In this document: positions 42,390-53,400 of the stretch, piece by piece
Position numbering within the stretch: position 1 is the stretch's first letter
Layout of the letters: every line of letters begins with the position of its first letter
Source: UBA4416 sp040387555
GTDB taxonomy: Bacteria; Bacteroidota; Bacteroidia; B-17B0; Aurantibacillaceae
Assembly: GCA_040387555.1 (NCBI GenBank)
Contig: JAZKDO010000002.1
Span: 186,001-250,000 of the forward strand
Direction: 5' to 3'
DNA length: 64,000 nt
The notes under the pieces: model-generated
The model's input: the letters and a program-made list of their open reading frames with translations, nothing else
Database searches by the model: none
Told to the model about the DNA's origin: nothing
Position numbers and translations under genes: made by a program

Positions 42390-43862
42390 ATGTCACAAAA
42401 TCGATTTATTTTAGGTAAATTCGCATATATGACAGTTATATCTAAAAAAAAACAAGTTGATAGCAAACAAAGCTTAGTGATCCTTTGTTCAGCATTTAAA
42501 AATAAACCTGAATATGCTTTAACAAAAGAGCAGTCTGATTATATTACTCAGGATATAAAATTGAACGATAAAAAGTTAATTTGTATCAATACATTTTCCA
42601 GATTGGTTTGTATTATTCTAGTTGACGATAAAAAGAATCATTATACAACTTTAGAGGGAATTCGTAAAAACGGAGCTACGATCACTGATAACCTGAATGC
42701 TGAAAAAATAACTACTGTTTCAATTCTAAATGAATTATCAAATCCTGATTATTCTGTATCGTTAGCAGAAGGAATAGCATTGGCTAATTACCAATTTATT
42801 AAACACAAACCGAGTGCGAAGAAAAAAGCGAACACACTTTCAACAATTCATGTAGTTGATGAAAAAGCAACAGCGCAGCACATCGATAATTTATCTATTG
42901 CAGTTGATGCTACATTAAAAGCGCGTGACCTGGTAAACGAGCCTGTAAATGTTTTAAACGCTACCAACTTAGCCGACGCCTTCAAGGCAATGGGAAAAAG
43001 TGCAGGATTTAAAGTGGAAGTATTTAATAAAGCAAAGATTAAACAATTAAAAATGGGAGGGTTACTTGCCGTAAATCAGGGGAGTGTAGATCCTCCAACC
43101 TTTACGGTGATGGAATACAAGCCAAAAAACCCAAAAAATAAAAAGCCGTATGTTTTGGTGGGCAAAGGTGTAGTATATGATACTGGTGGTTTAAGTCTGA
43201 AGCCCACGCCAAACAGCATGGACTTAATGAAATGTGATATGGCTGGTGGCGCAGCAGTTGGGTGTACAATGTATGCCATTGCCAAAGCAAAATTAAATGT
43301 CCATGTAATTGCATTGGTTCCCGCTACTGATAACCGACCGGGTTTTAACGCTTTTGCTCCAGGTGATATTATTACAATGATGGATGGCAGCACTGTTGAA
43401 ATGCTAAACTCAGATGCGGAAGGCCGTATGATTCTAGCAGACGCGCTACATTACGCAAAACGTTATAAGCCGGAAATGGCCATTGAACTGTCAACATTAA
43501 CAGGCGCAGCGATGGCGGCCATTGGCCAGTATGGTATAGTAAGTATGGGTACGGCAACGGATGAACAAAAAACGAAGCTAACGGTTAGCGGATTAAGAAT
43601 GCACGAGCGCTTAGCCGAATTCCCTTTCTGGGATGAATATGATGAATTAATAAAATCAGACATTGCCGATCAGAGAAATCTTGGCGGACCTTTTGGAGGG
43701 GCTATCACAGCAGGAAAGTTTCTGGTAAAATATACAGATTATCCTTACATGCATTTTGATATCGCTGGTCCTGCATTTATTTCAGCAAAGGATAGTTATA
43801 GAGGTAAAGGTGGAACAGGTTACGGAGTAAGATTGTTGTTTGATTTTTTCTCAAATTTATAA
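42390..43862 (+). CDS. pepA: Leucyl aminopeptidase (M17)
   Basis: The M17 cytosolic aminopeptidase has 490 residues from the first ATG; an ATG at 42429 gives 477, and the true start is uncertain. Metal-ligand and catalytic motifs in the C-terminal domain are intact: KGVVYDTGGLSLKP, the Asp in DMAGGAAV, and NSDAEGRMILADAL (the family signature NTDAEGRL). It releases N-terminal residues from peptides. It fits the peptide-degrading context of the window. The next gene begins right after its stop. Confidence 0.92.
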   Translation: MSQNRFILGKFAYMTVISKKKQVDSKQSLVILCSAFKNKPEYALTKEQSDYITQDIKLNDKKLICINTFSRLVCIILVDDKKNHYTTLEGIRKNGATITDNLNAEKITTVSILNELSNPDYSVSLAEGIALANYQFIKHKPSAKKKANTLSTIHVVDEKATAQHIDNLSIAVDATLKARDLVNEPVNVLNATNLADAFKAMGKSAGFKVEVFNKAKIKQLKMGGLLAVNQGSVDPPTFTVMEYKPKNPKNKKPYVLVGKGVVYDTGGLSLKPTPNSMDLMKCDMAGGAAVGCTMYAIAKAKLNVHVIALVPATDNRPGFNAFAPGDIITMMDGSTVEMLNSDAEGRMILADALHYAKRYKPEMAIELSTLTGAAMAAIGQYGIVSMGTATDEQKTKLTVSGLRMHERLAEFPFWDEYDELIKSDIADQRNLGGPFGGAITAGKFLVKYTDYPYMHFDIAGPAFISAKDSYRGKGGTGYGVRLLFDFFSNL

Positions 43863-43863
43863 T

Positions 43864-44970
43864 TTGAAGTATTTACCACATATTTTTTTGCTGTGTTCGC
43901 TTCTGAGTTTGTCTCAGACTACACTCAACGAATCTTTAGTGGTAATTGCATATGATGCTTCAGGTAAAGAAGATCTCAAACAAATAATTTTAAAATATAA
44001 TTTTGTCAACTATGTTTTTTCAGGCAAGGATACGATTATGCGTATTAATGGCAAAAGAAACGGTAAAGATTATTTAAGGTTTGATGATGGTGAGAACAAA
44101 TTATATCAGAACCGCTATTTAATTTCATCAAAAGGTTGTATCCTCGATCTTCAAACTAAAGAAGTTTTGCGTGATGCTCCTGCTAAAGTTGTGAAATTAA
44201 CAAATGACAGTATTATCTACTTTATCAATGATGTGTTTTCAGGATCTTACTATTCCCTTTACAATTTAACAAGCCGTAAATATTCGGATATTTCACAGCC
44301 AGGTTTTAAACCTTTAATTGGACAGAATATCGAAATAGATCAACAGATTTCGCCTTATAAACTCATATATTTTCCTGAAGGAAAAGCCAAAGTCATCCTG
44401 ATGGAAGATGCTGGTCATGGTGGCGTTTCAAGCCAGGAGAAGAAATCCGAAGTACCTGTTTATTGGATCGATAACAATTCGTTCATGTTTCCTAATATTA
44501 AAATTACAGATCTTGAAGGAAATATTATTAAATATGACCTGACTCTGAAAACTCAAAAAATTATCGGATCTTTTAGTTCAAGCACAAAGATGCCCGCCAC
44601 GTTAACATTTACCAGAATAAATAACGCTTTGGTAGAGTTTTCTTTTAAAGATAAATATTATCTTATTAATCCTCTTAAAGAGACTATGTTGGCTATTTTT
44701 TACAAGGATTTTGAATACAATTATTCTGTAAGTACCGAATTAAAAGCTGCAAGCAGGACAATTTATCATAAAGGAATAGAAATTGGTAAAAATTATTTTG
44801 AATTACATAACTTTAAATCTTCAAACAATCATGCGGCAATTATGTGCAATGTAAAAATGGGTGGTTCCTTAAGTAAAAGGGAAATTTCAATTTACAGTGT
44901 GTTTAAAGCCAAATGGGAAAACTTATATGTTGACCATTTAGTTTCAATTGCTGGATGGGTAATAAATTAA
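43864..44970 (+). CDS. Exported protein of unknown function
   Basis: The open frame extends upstream into the aminopeptidase, but a TTG at 43864, two bases after that gene's stop, gives a well-placed signal peptide (LKYLPHIFLLCSLLSLSQ), so I choose it; about 368 residues. The mature protein is beta-rich and reads as repeated strands with many Tyr and Lys, without a motif I recognise. A short EDAGHGGVSSQEKKSEV stretch in the middle is Gly- and charge-rich. It sits between pepA and pdxA on the same strand, close to both. It may lie in the periplasm or outer membrane. No function assigned. Confidence 0.65.
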   Translation: MKYLPHIFLLCSLLSLSQTTLNESLVVIAYDASGKEDLKQIILKYNFVNYVFSGKDTIMRINGKRNGKDYLRFDDGENKLYQNRYLISSKGCILDLQTKEVLRDAPAKVVKLTNDSIIYFINDVFSGSYYSLYNLTSRKYSDISQPGFKPLIGQNIEIDQQISPYKLIYFPEGKAKVILMEDAGHGGVSSQEKKSEVPVYWIDNNSFMFPNIKITDLEGNIIKYDLTLKTQKIIGSFSSSTKMPATLTFTRINNALVEFSFKDKYYLINPLKETMLAIFYKDFEYNYSVSTELKAASRTIYHKGIEIGKNYFELHNFKSSNNHAAIMCNVKMGGSLSKREISIYSVFKAKWENLYVDHLVSIAGWVIN

Positions 44971-44974
44971 AAAT

Positions 44975-46027
44975 ATGGTAGATAATAAAATTATAGTTGG
45001 AATTTCACAAGGCGACCTTAACGGTATCGGTTTGGAAATTATTTTAAAAGCCTTGTCAGATCCGGCGATAACGGAGATTTGTGTTCCTGTTTTATTCAGT
45101 TCACAGAAAACAGTTTCGTATTTCAGAAAAATGTTGGGCCTTGAAGATTTTAATTTTAATCCTTTACGGGATTTGAATCAGGTTCACTCCAAAAAACCGA
45201 ATGTTTACATTTGTTATGAGGAAGAAGTGACAATTGAATTGGGTAAAGCTACGCTCTCTGGCGGAAAATATGCTAAAATCTCATTAGAGGCAGCAACGCA
45301 GGCATTAATTGATAAAAAAATTGACGTATTGGTAACTGCTCCAATCAATAAACATAGTATGCAGGAAGCTGGTTTTATTTATCCCGGACACACGGAGTAC
45401 CTTGGAGAAAAACTGGGAGGGAAGCCACTTATGCTATTATGCTCTGGAGATTTGCGAGTAGCAATGGTGACAGGGCACGTTCCTGTAAAGAATGTTTCTC
45501 AATACATTAATACTGAAACTGTATTAACCAAGATCAATCAGCTTCATGATTCATTGGTAAGTGATTTTGGAATTCGTAAACCTAAAATTGCAGTATTAGG
45601 ATTAAATCCGCATGCGGGTGAAAATGGTGCAATTGGTGACGAAGAAATCAATGCTATTATACCAGCTATTAATATCGCTAAAGAGAATAAAATGGTTTAT
45701 GGGCCTTACTCAGCAGATGGTTTTTTCGGCAACAATACCCAATCAAAATTTGATGGTGTATTAGCAATGTATCATGACCAGGGTCTTATTCCTTTTAAAA
45801 CACTGGCGTTTGGTGGCGGTGTTAATTTTACAGCAGGTTTAAATTACATTCGCACTTCTCCTGATCATGGAACGGCTTATGAAATAGCAGGAAAACAAAT
45901 TGCAGATGAGTCTTCTTTTAGAGAAGCGTTATATGCAGCTATTGATATTTACAGAAAACGAAATTTAAACGAAGAAATTTCTGCAAACCCTTTGGCTTTT
46001 TCTCCAATTAAAAAAGAAAGAGGATAA
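44975..46027 (+). CDS. pdxA: 4-hydroxythreonine-4-phosphate dehydrogenase PdxA
   Basis: The 350-residue enzyme oxidises 4-phosphohydroxy-L-threonine in the deoxyxylulose-5-phosphate-independent branch of pyridoxal-5-phosphate synthesis, a metal and NAD-dependent reaction in the cytoplasm. Motifs: GISQGDLNGIGLE at the start, the metal-binding His in GHTEYL and the second in YHDQGLIPFK, and SPDHGTAYEIAGK. The length is normal. It follows the exported unknown by four bases and ends before a convergent pepT with a weak hairpin (46044-46063) between them. Confidence 0.96.
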   Translation: MVDNKIIVGISQGDLNGIGLEIILKALSDPAITEICVPVLFSSQKTVSYFRKMLGLEDFNFNPLRDLNQVHSKKPNVYICYEEEVTIELGKATLSGGKYAKISLEAATQALIDKKIDVLVTAPINKHSMQEAGFIYPGHTEYLGEKLGGKPLMLLCSGDLRVAMVTGHVPVKNVSQYINTETVLTKINQLHDSLVSDFGIRKPKIAVLGLNPHAGENGAIGDEEINAIIPAINIAKENKMVYGPYSADGFFGNNTQSKFDGVLAMYHDQGLIPFKTLAFGGGVNFTAGLNYIRTSPDHGTAYEIAGKQIADESSFREALYAAIDIYRKRNLNEEISANPLAFSPIKKERG

Positions 46028-46154
46028 TAGAAATGAAGATGTCATTGTGACTTTATTCACAATACGTTTGTCACAAAATAAATTTTCGACGGTATTGAAA
46101 ATAAATTCAAGATAGAGTAGCAAATTTTGAAATAGTCTTTATTTACTTGAAATT

Positions 46155-47405
46155 TTAATTAGCGTTCTCTTCCCAGATAGCTGCTAAATGCACTATTGTT
46201 TGCGTTGCTTTTTCCATATCCTGAACACTCACCCATTCAAGCTTGCTATGAAAAGCATGCTCGCCTGCATAAATATTAGGACAAGGCAATCCCATAAACG
46301 ATAAACGTGAGCCGTCTGTTCCTCCGCGAATACTTGATAATACAGGTTTTACTCCTGTACGTTTAATGGCTTCTAAAGCATTTTCTACAACAAAGTAACA
46401 GCCATCCAAAACATCTTTCATGTTACGGTATTGTTCAGTGACATTGAACTCGTAACTTGACTTTTTATAACTGCTTAAAACAGATTTAGTTATTTCTTCT
46501 AATTCTGCTTCTAACGCTTTAAGAGTTGGTGTATCAAATGCGCGAATGATAAATTTAATTTCAACCTGTTCCAAACCTCCATTGATGGCTACGGGATGCA
46601 TAAATGGTTGTTTCTTCTCAGTAGTTTCCGGAGTTTTATCTTTGGGAATTTGGTTGATAATTTCCGCTGCAATTTTAATGGAATGCTCCATTTTGTCTTT
46701 AGCAAAACCAGGATGTGTGGGAATGCCTTTTATTAAAATAGAAACACCATCTGCACTAAAGGTTTCATTCTCTATATGCCCTAAACTTTCACCATCCATT
46801 GTGTAGCCATATTGTGCCCCTAATCTTTTCATATCAACATGATCTGTTCCCCTGCCTATTTCTTCATCAGGTGTAAATAAGATCCGGATATCACCATGCT
46901 TCACATCAGGGTTATGCATTAAATAATTTGCGGCATCCATGATTTCTGCCAGCCCTGATTTATTATCGGCGCCTAATAATGTTGTGCCATCAGTAGTTAT
47001 AATATCATTGTCAATCTGATCCGCTAAATCAGGATGTTCGTCAAATTTAATAACCTGAGATGTGTCGTTAGGTAATATTATGTCTTTTCCATTGTATTTA
47101 TTATGAATAATGGGATTGACATTTTCTCCGCTACAATCCGGTGATGTATCCATGTGCGAACAAAAACAAATCACAGGCACTTGTTTGGTTGAGTTGGAAT
47201 GAATCGTTGCATACACATATCCGAACTGATCCATTTCCGCATCAGTGATCCCCATCGTTGTTAATTCCTGTACCAACAATTTACCAAGGTTCTTTTGTTT
47301 CATGGTACTAGGAATGGTAGTAGAGTTGGGATCGGATTGCGTATCAATTTTAGCATAACGTATAAAACGTTCAGTTACGGTATGCTTATAGTTTGTAAAG
47401 TCCAT
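46155..47405 (-). CDS. pepT: Peptidase T (tripeptide aminopeptidase)
   Basis: The 416-residue M20B metallopeptidase removes the N-terminal residue of tripeptides in the cytoplasm. Zinc and catalytic motifs are complete: the His of CSHMDTSPD, Asp of LGADNKSG, the Glu pair of TPDEEIGRG, and the C-terminal His in GEHAFHS; GGTDGSRLSF is also conserved. The start codon lies four bases after the stop of the huge secreted M4 protease gene, so the two are co-transcribed: external proteolysis and internal tripeptide use are tied together. Confidence 0.96.
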   Translation of the reverse strand: MDFTNYKHTVTERFIRYAKIDTQSDPNSTTIPSTMKQKNLGKLLVQELTTMGITDAEMDQFGYVYATIHSNSTKQVPVICFCSHMDTSPDCSGENVNPIIHNKYNGKDIILPNDTSQVIKFDEHPDLADQIDNDIITTDGTTLLGADNKSGLAEIMDAANYLMHNPDVKHGDIRILFTPDEEIGRGTDHVDMKRLGAQYGYTMDGESLGHIENETFSADGVSILIKGIPTHPGFAKDKMEHSIKIAAEIINQIPKDKTPETTEKKQPFMHPVAINGGLEQVEIKFIIRAFDTPTLKALEAELEEITKSVLSSYKKSSYEFNVTEQYRNMKDVLDGCYFVVENALEAIKRTGVKPVLSSIRGGTDGSRLSFMGLPCPNIYAGEHAFHSKLEWVSVQDMEKATQTIVHLAAIWEENAN

Positions 47406-47409
47406 AATA

Positions 47410-50400
47410 TTATTCTAATGAAATTAATTTCAAGGTATTAATTTTTTCATTATTAATAAATTTAATAAAATATATTCCCTTGGCTAAATTGTCAATAGGA
47501 AATTCATAATTGCCCTTTTCGAACATTTTTTTATCGGCAACAGGTTTAATTATTTGGCCTAGTGAATTTAAAATCTCTACACTCAACACTACGGGTTCGT
47601 TTACTTTTATATTGATAGAAGTCTGGTTATTAAACGGATTAGGATACACTATAAGCGTAAATGGCTCACTAGCAGACTCTATTAGCCCCACACTTCCTAA
47701 AATAACTACTGTAGTGGTTACCGAATTCACACACCCACCAGAAATGATGGTTAATTTTACCGTATATGTTCCAGCTGCTGTATAGGAATGAGAAGCATTT
47801 TGTGAACCTGATAAAGATCCGTCGCCAAAATCCCATGTATAGGCCAAGCCACCATTCAAACTTGTAGTGTAAGTTAACGGCTGGCTAACAGCCATTGTTC
47901 CATTCACGCCAATATTAAAAGTTAATGGATTAACTGTAACAACTTGTGATGTGTAGTTACTTCCAAAAGAATTGGACGCAATTAATAATACGGTATAAGT
48001 TCCGCTGCTGGTAAAAGTATGGGAAGGGTTCTGAAGTGATGATGCATTCCCATCACCAAAATTCCACATCCAGCTTGTAGGATTGTTCAATGAGTTGTCA
48101 GTAAAATTAACTGTCCCCTGACAAGAATTTACCTGAGCACTAAACGCAGGTAAAGGCGGAACATTGTTAGGTTGAATCTTAACAGTATAATCTTCTGCCT
48201 GGCCATAATAGGAATTATAACAAGGTGATGAGATGGTATAGTTGTAAGAGTCATCTATAACTCTCATCCTTAAAGGGGTATTTAACACTGCATTAGTTGG
48301 TAGACTCACATTAACAGTATGCGTCATTAACTTATTGTAAGAAGTTAAAATTTGTTCTGTTGATGAAAAAATACCATTGTTATCAAAATCAATCCAGGCA
48401 CTAACATTTTCATTATAAAAAGAGTTGGTAGTCACACTCAACGCATATGTTGTTCCTAATGTTAGTGTTGTTTGATTGCCACAACTAAAATCCTGGTAAC
48501 CTTCAGGGTTAGAATAATTTGAGCTTTTATTAATAGTATTTAAGGTAACATTTAAGATTCCATAATTGGAGCCATACAAATAACTTGTTGGTGTACAAGA
48601 GTTTGAAAGTGGCCCTCCAACCCCGTTAACAGTCAGTGTTCTGGAATAAGATGAACACATGGTTCCGTTACAGGCAGTTAATATTACTGAATATGTTCCA
48701 GCTGCTACATAAGTCACTGTTGGGCTTGTTGCAGTGGAGGTTGTTCCGTTGCCAAAATTCCAGTTATAAGATGTAACGGTATTAACAGTGTTATTTGTAA
48801 ATGTAACAATACCAGAACAGTTATTAGGATTTGTAAACACAAAGCCGGCACATGGATTATCATTTATAATCATAGTCACAGGAACCGTATAGGTTGGTGT
48901 TAATGGATCATTTGATTTAACGATTACATTACTTGTGTAGGTTCCGGCTGCTAAATTCCCTGAGTTAAATGTGTACGTTACAAGTGAAGTGGAAGAAGGG
49001 ATTATTGTACCGGTAGTGACCGAATTAGTGAGCCACTGTGGATTAATATTTCCAGAGCTTTTTACAGAATTTGAAAGAATTCTGGACGCATAGGTATTTG
49101 AATTATAAAAATCGTAACCCAATAGAATGGCCCTTCCTAATCCGACATTAATTTTAGAAACAACAGCGTAGGAATTGTATTTTACAAAATGCGAAGCAGA
49201 TGAATTGGAAATTGAGTTGTAATAAGTATAATTTGCAGATGTTATAAATCCAAGCGGAACATATTTCATAATCACATCATTAGTATCAAGCACATTTAAA
49301 GAATAGCCTGAACTTGTGTAGTAATTATAAGTTGAATTAAACAAACCAATATCGTTAATCTGATCCGATGAGTAATTCCCGCTCATAATAACTGTTCCAC
49401 CATTATTGGCAAAGGTTCCAATGGTTGTGCTGTATGTTTGATACTGCCCTGTAGAATAACCGCTAGAGGGTTGAGGAAATAACAACACATGTTTCCCTAC
49501 TAAAGCATTTTGTAAATTACTCGCAGTTGTTAGCGTGTGTTGAGTAATTGTATAATTTGTTGAGTAGCTGTTTAACGCAGAAAGAATATTGGCATAATTA
49601 GTCGCTGTATTAACATTATTCATAATTACTAATATATTAACTGAACCAGTTGCTGTTGCTCCCGATAAAGAGTAGGTGAGGTTAGAGCCTCCTACATTCC
49701 CGATATTTAAAGCTACCGTCTGAGTTGAGTTACAGGCAGATAATGTTGCGGTTAAAGAAGACGGATTCACTGTAATAATGGGAGGAGGAGTTACAGTACC
49801 GGTAAGACAGATGTTTTTATTCCCTCCGTTATTAAATATTTTTAATGTGTCGCTGTACACTCCGGTTGAAGATGGATTGAATTTAACGTACACTTTTTTA
49901 TTTGACCATGGTGCAATAGTAAAAGATCCCGATGGAGTATAGGTGAACGCGGCATTTACTGTTGATAAAGATGTAACTGAAAGGGTGGCACAACCCGTAT
50001 TAAATAAGGTGATGGAATCTGTTTTACTGGCGTATTGCATGATGCTTCCAAAACCGAGGCAATTTGCAGATACACTTGCACTAGCTGCTCCTGAAACCGT
50101 ATAGCTAACCGGCAAGCTATAACTTGGGGTAGCAATATCGTTTGAAGCAATTACAACATTTGTGGTATAAACACCAGCTGCTAAGTTAGTTGTATTAAAA
50201 ACCAGACTAATTGTATTACTTCCTGATGCAGTAACTGTTCCGGAATTGGGGGAAACACTCAGCCAGGATGTGGAACTCACACCACTTTTTAATGCATTCG
50301 ATAATATTTTTGAAGCATAAGCATCCATTAAATAATAATCATAGCCTATATAAACAGCTTTACCACTACCTATATTTTTTTTACTCACAACAGAATACCC

Positions 50401-53400
50401 TGAATATTCAACTAAATCAGTAATAGTATTTGTTCCGGTAAATGTAGCATAAAAAGTTGCATTCTGGGCATTAATGGATAAGGGAATTGTTTTAGTAATT
50501 AAATCAGTTGTATCAAGAACAACCATTGATCCTGAGGTTGTGGTTGAAACATAACTTGCATTAAAAAGGCCAATTTCATTAGTAATATTTACCATGTTTC
50601 CGCATGTTACTACAAGACCGCCACTATTAGCAAAGTTAATGATACTGTTGCTGTAAGTTGAAATAATACCAGTTGACATGTTTTGTACTTCTGGAATAAG
50701 CAATACGTTTTTCCCTACAAGTGCGTTTTGAAAATTAGTAATATTCGTCAAAGAGTGGTTGGTTACAGTGCAATTTGAGATACTTGAGAGAATGGTATTC
50801 ATATTAGTGGTTTCGTTTGAACCTGAATAGCCGCTTATGTATAAAACTTTGATTGCATTACTGGTTGACTGATTATTAATATTATAAAGTAAATCGCCCG
50901 ACCCTGTGTTTGAAACTGTTGCCGTGACAGCTACTGTGCCTCCGCAGGATGCGGTTGCATTTACAGGATTTGGGGTTACACTTATTGTAGGTGGCCCTTG
51001 AACTAATATTGTTTTAGTTACAATGCTTGTAGTATTGCAGTTTGTGGCAGATAATGTGATTGTTTTTACCCCCGATACTGTGTATGTTTTACTGGGATTT
51101 TGTAAAGACGATGTTGTGCCATCCCCAAATTGCCAATACCATTGAACAGGTACATTTGTTGTTTGATCTGTAAATAAAACAGGAGAACCAAGTGGTGGGT
51201 TAGGATTAACTGAAAAATTTGCTACGGGCGGAACAGTTCCAGAAATTACAGAAGTCCAGTTTGCAGTAAAACCAGGATAAGTAGCGCTACCGTCGGTGGT
51301 CCATACAAACAGCATTTTTCCAGATGTGGCATATAATGTAGGCGGAATTGTAGAGCCATTGAAACTGCCTAGAAGAGGAGCGGCAGTAGTTGTACCGTTA
51401 TATATCCTAAGGTAATCACAACAACTTTCTAAACTAAATTGGGTAAATGATGCTGTAATTGTTCCTGTGCAGCCCGGATTTATTAAGAACTGACAATTTT
51501 CGTTATTGTAATATCCGCTGGAAGGACCACCAGAATCATATAATGTACCGGATGTTGTAGAAGTTGAATTTGTGCCAGCGCATAAATTAAAAACACTTAA
51601 AACTTTTATATAAGCAATTTTTGTGATGCTATCCGCACCAAAAGAATTAGTAGCGACAAGTTTTACTGAATAAGTTCCAATTGCGGGATACAACACAGAT
51701 GGGTTTTTAGCAACTGAAGTTGATGGCGAGCCTCCTTGAAATTCCCAGCGGTAGTTGGTTGGGGCATTTAAAGTGGAATCATAAAAATTGATAGTTGTAT
51801 TTGCTGTTGTGCTGTTTTTATTACTATAAAAGTTGGTCACGGGTTTTACTGTTGAGGCGTTAAATCTCACCGTATAGTCTTCTGTCTGTCCATAATAATG
51901 AGTTGCGCACGAACCTGATATAGTAGTATAATCATCTGTAACTCTTAATCTCAGCGGCGTATTAAGTGTAACATTGGTAGGTGTTTGAACCACAAGCGTA
52001 TGCGTGTAAATAGTACCTAAGGTGTTTGTCGAATTTAAAATTAATTCATTAGTTTGATTGAGAATCCCATCATTGTTGTAGTCAATCCACACAGAAACTT
52101 TTTCGTATGAACCCGGTGTCGTTATCTTAAGCAGATATGGATTGCCCGCAACTAAACTGGCCTGATTGGAGCAAACGAAACTTTTGTATCCCTCTGAGGC
52201 ATCAGCAGATGTTTTCGAAATGGATCCGAATTCGACTTTCGTTATCCCATAAGAACTGGAACTGTTTCCTTGTGAGGGAGTGCATGCTGATGTTGGCATT
52301 CCAACGTTTGTTACAGTAACAAAATTTGTTTTGGTAATTGAATCAGTTGTGTTGCAGCTTGATGTTCCTATAGAAATTAATTTCACATTAAAGTTTCCGG
52401 TACTCGTATAAGTATGAGAAGGATTTGCTGAGGTTGATGTTCCACCGTCGCCAAAATGCCAAGTATATGAGCTTGAATTTAAACTATTATTAAAAAAGGA
52501 AATAACTGCGGGTACTGAACAGGAATAATTATTATTTGACGAAAACTGTGAAACAACCGCGTTAGTATAAAGGGAAGAACCAACACCAACTGCATACCAG
52601 GCATTGGCACACTGAGTCACATTGTTACTGCAAGCTCCAAACAAATCAATAGCCGATTGAATGGCATAGATTCTTGCATCGTCATAAGTTGAATTTGGTG
52701 TCAGGTAATTGGTTAGGTTTCGGTATGCGATTTTTTCAGCATTTGATATTCCAATGGCTGAAATGTTATATGCCACTGAATTATCATTAATGCCTGTACC
52801 GCCCTGGCATAATAAATAAAACCAGTGATTTTGAACCTGGCTGTTTGTGTGAACTCCTCCATTGTCAATTCCTCCGTCGTACTCCCAATATTGTCCCATG
52901 TAGGTGTCAGGCTGATAGGTCGTTTTAGGGCTAATCATGTTTCTGAATGGTGTATTAGTTACGCTGCATTGCTCTCCCTCTAAAAAATTGGCCGTTGTGG
53001 GATTTGCGTAGAAATCAATAGCCACGCCGAATATATCACTAAAGGATTCGTTTAAACCGCCCGATTCATCCATATAAACCAAGCCTGCTGAAGATTCTGT
53101 TACGGCATGAGTAAGTTCATGGCCAACAATATCAGTACACGAAAAGGGATTATAGCTTGAACCATCTCCATCTCCAAACACCATGTATGTTCCATCCCAG
53201 AATGCATTGTTGAATTCGTAATCGTAATGAGCTATACCTTGTATTTGACTTCCAAAGCCATCGTAAGAAACTCTGGAAAACTTTGAATTATAATAATCGT
53301 AACTTTTTTCAAGACCATAATATAAATCAAAAACCGATTTGTTAACCGGAGTTGTTGCGCTCCAAGTGGCCGATGAGTTAGTAAAATCTGTTTCCCAACC

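Noticed and set aside
46044..46063. Terminator between pdxA and pepT
   Set aside because: A 7-bp stem (46044-46050 with 46057-46063) exists but no T-run follows; kept only as a weak hairpin.
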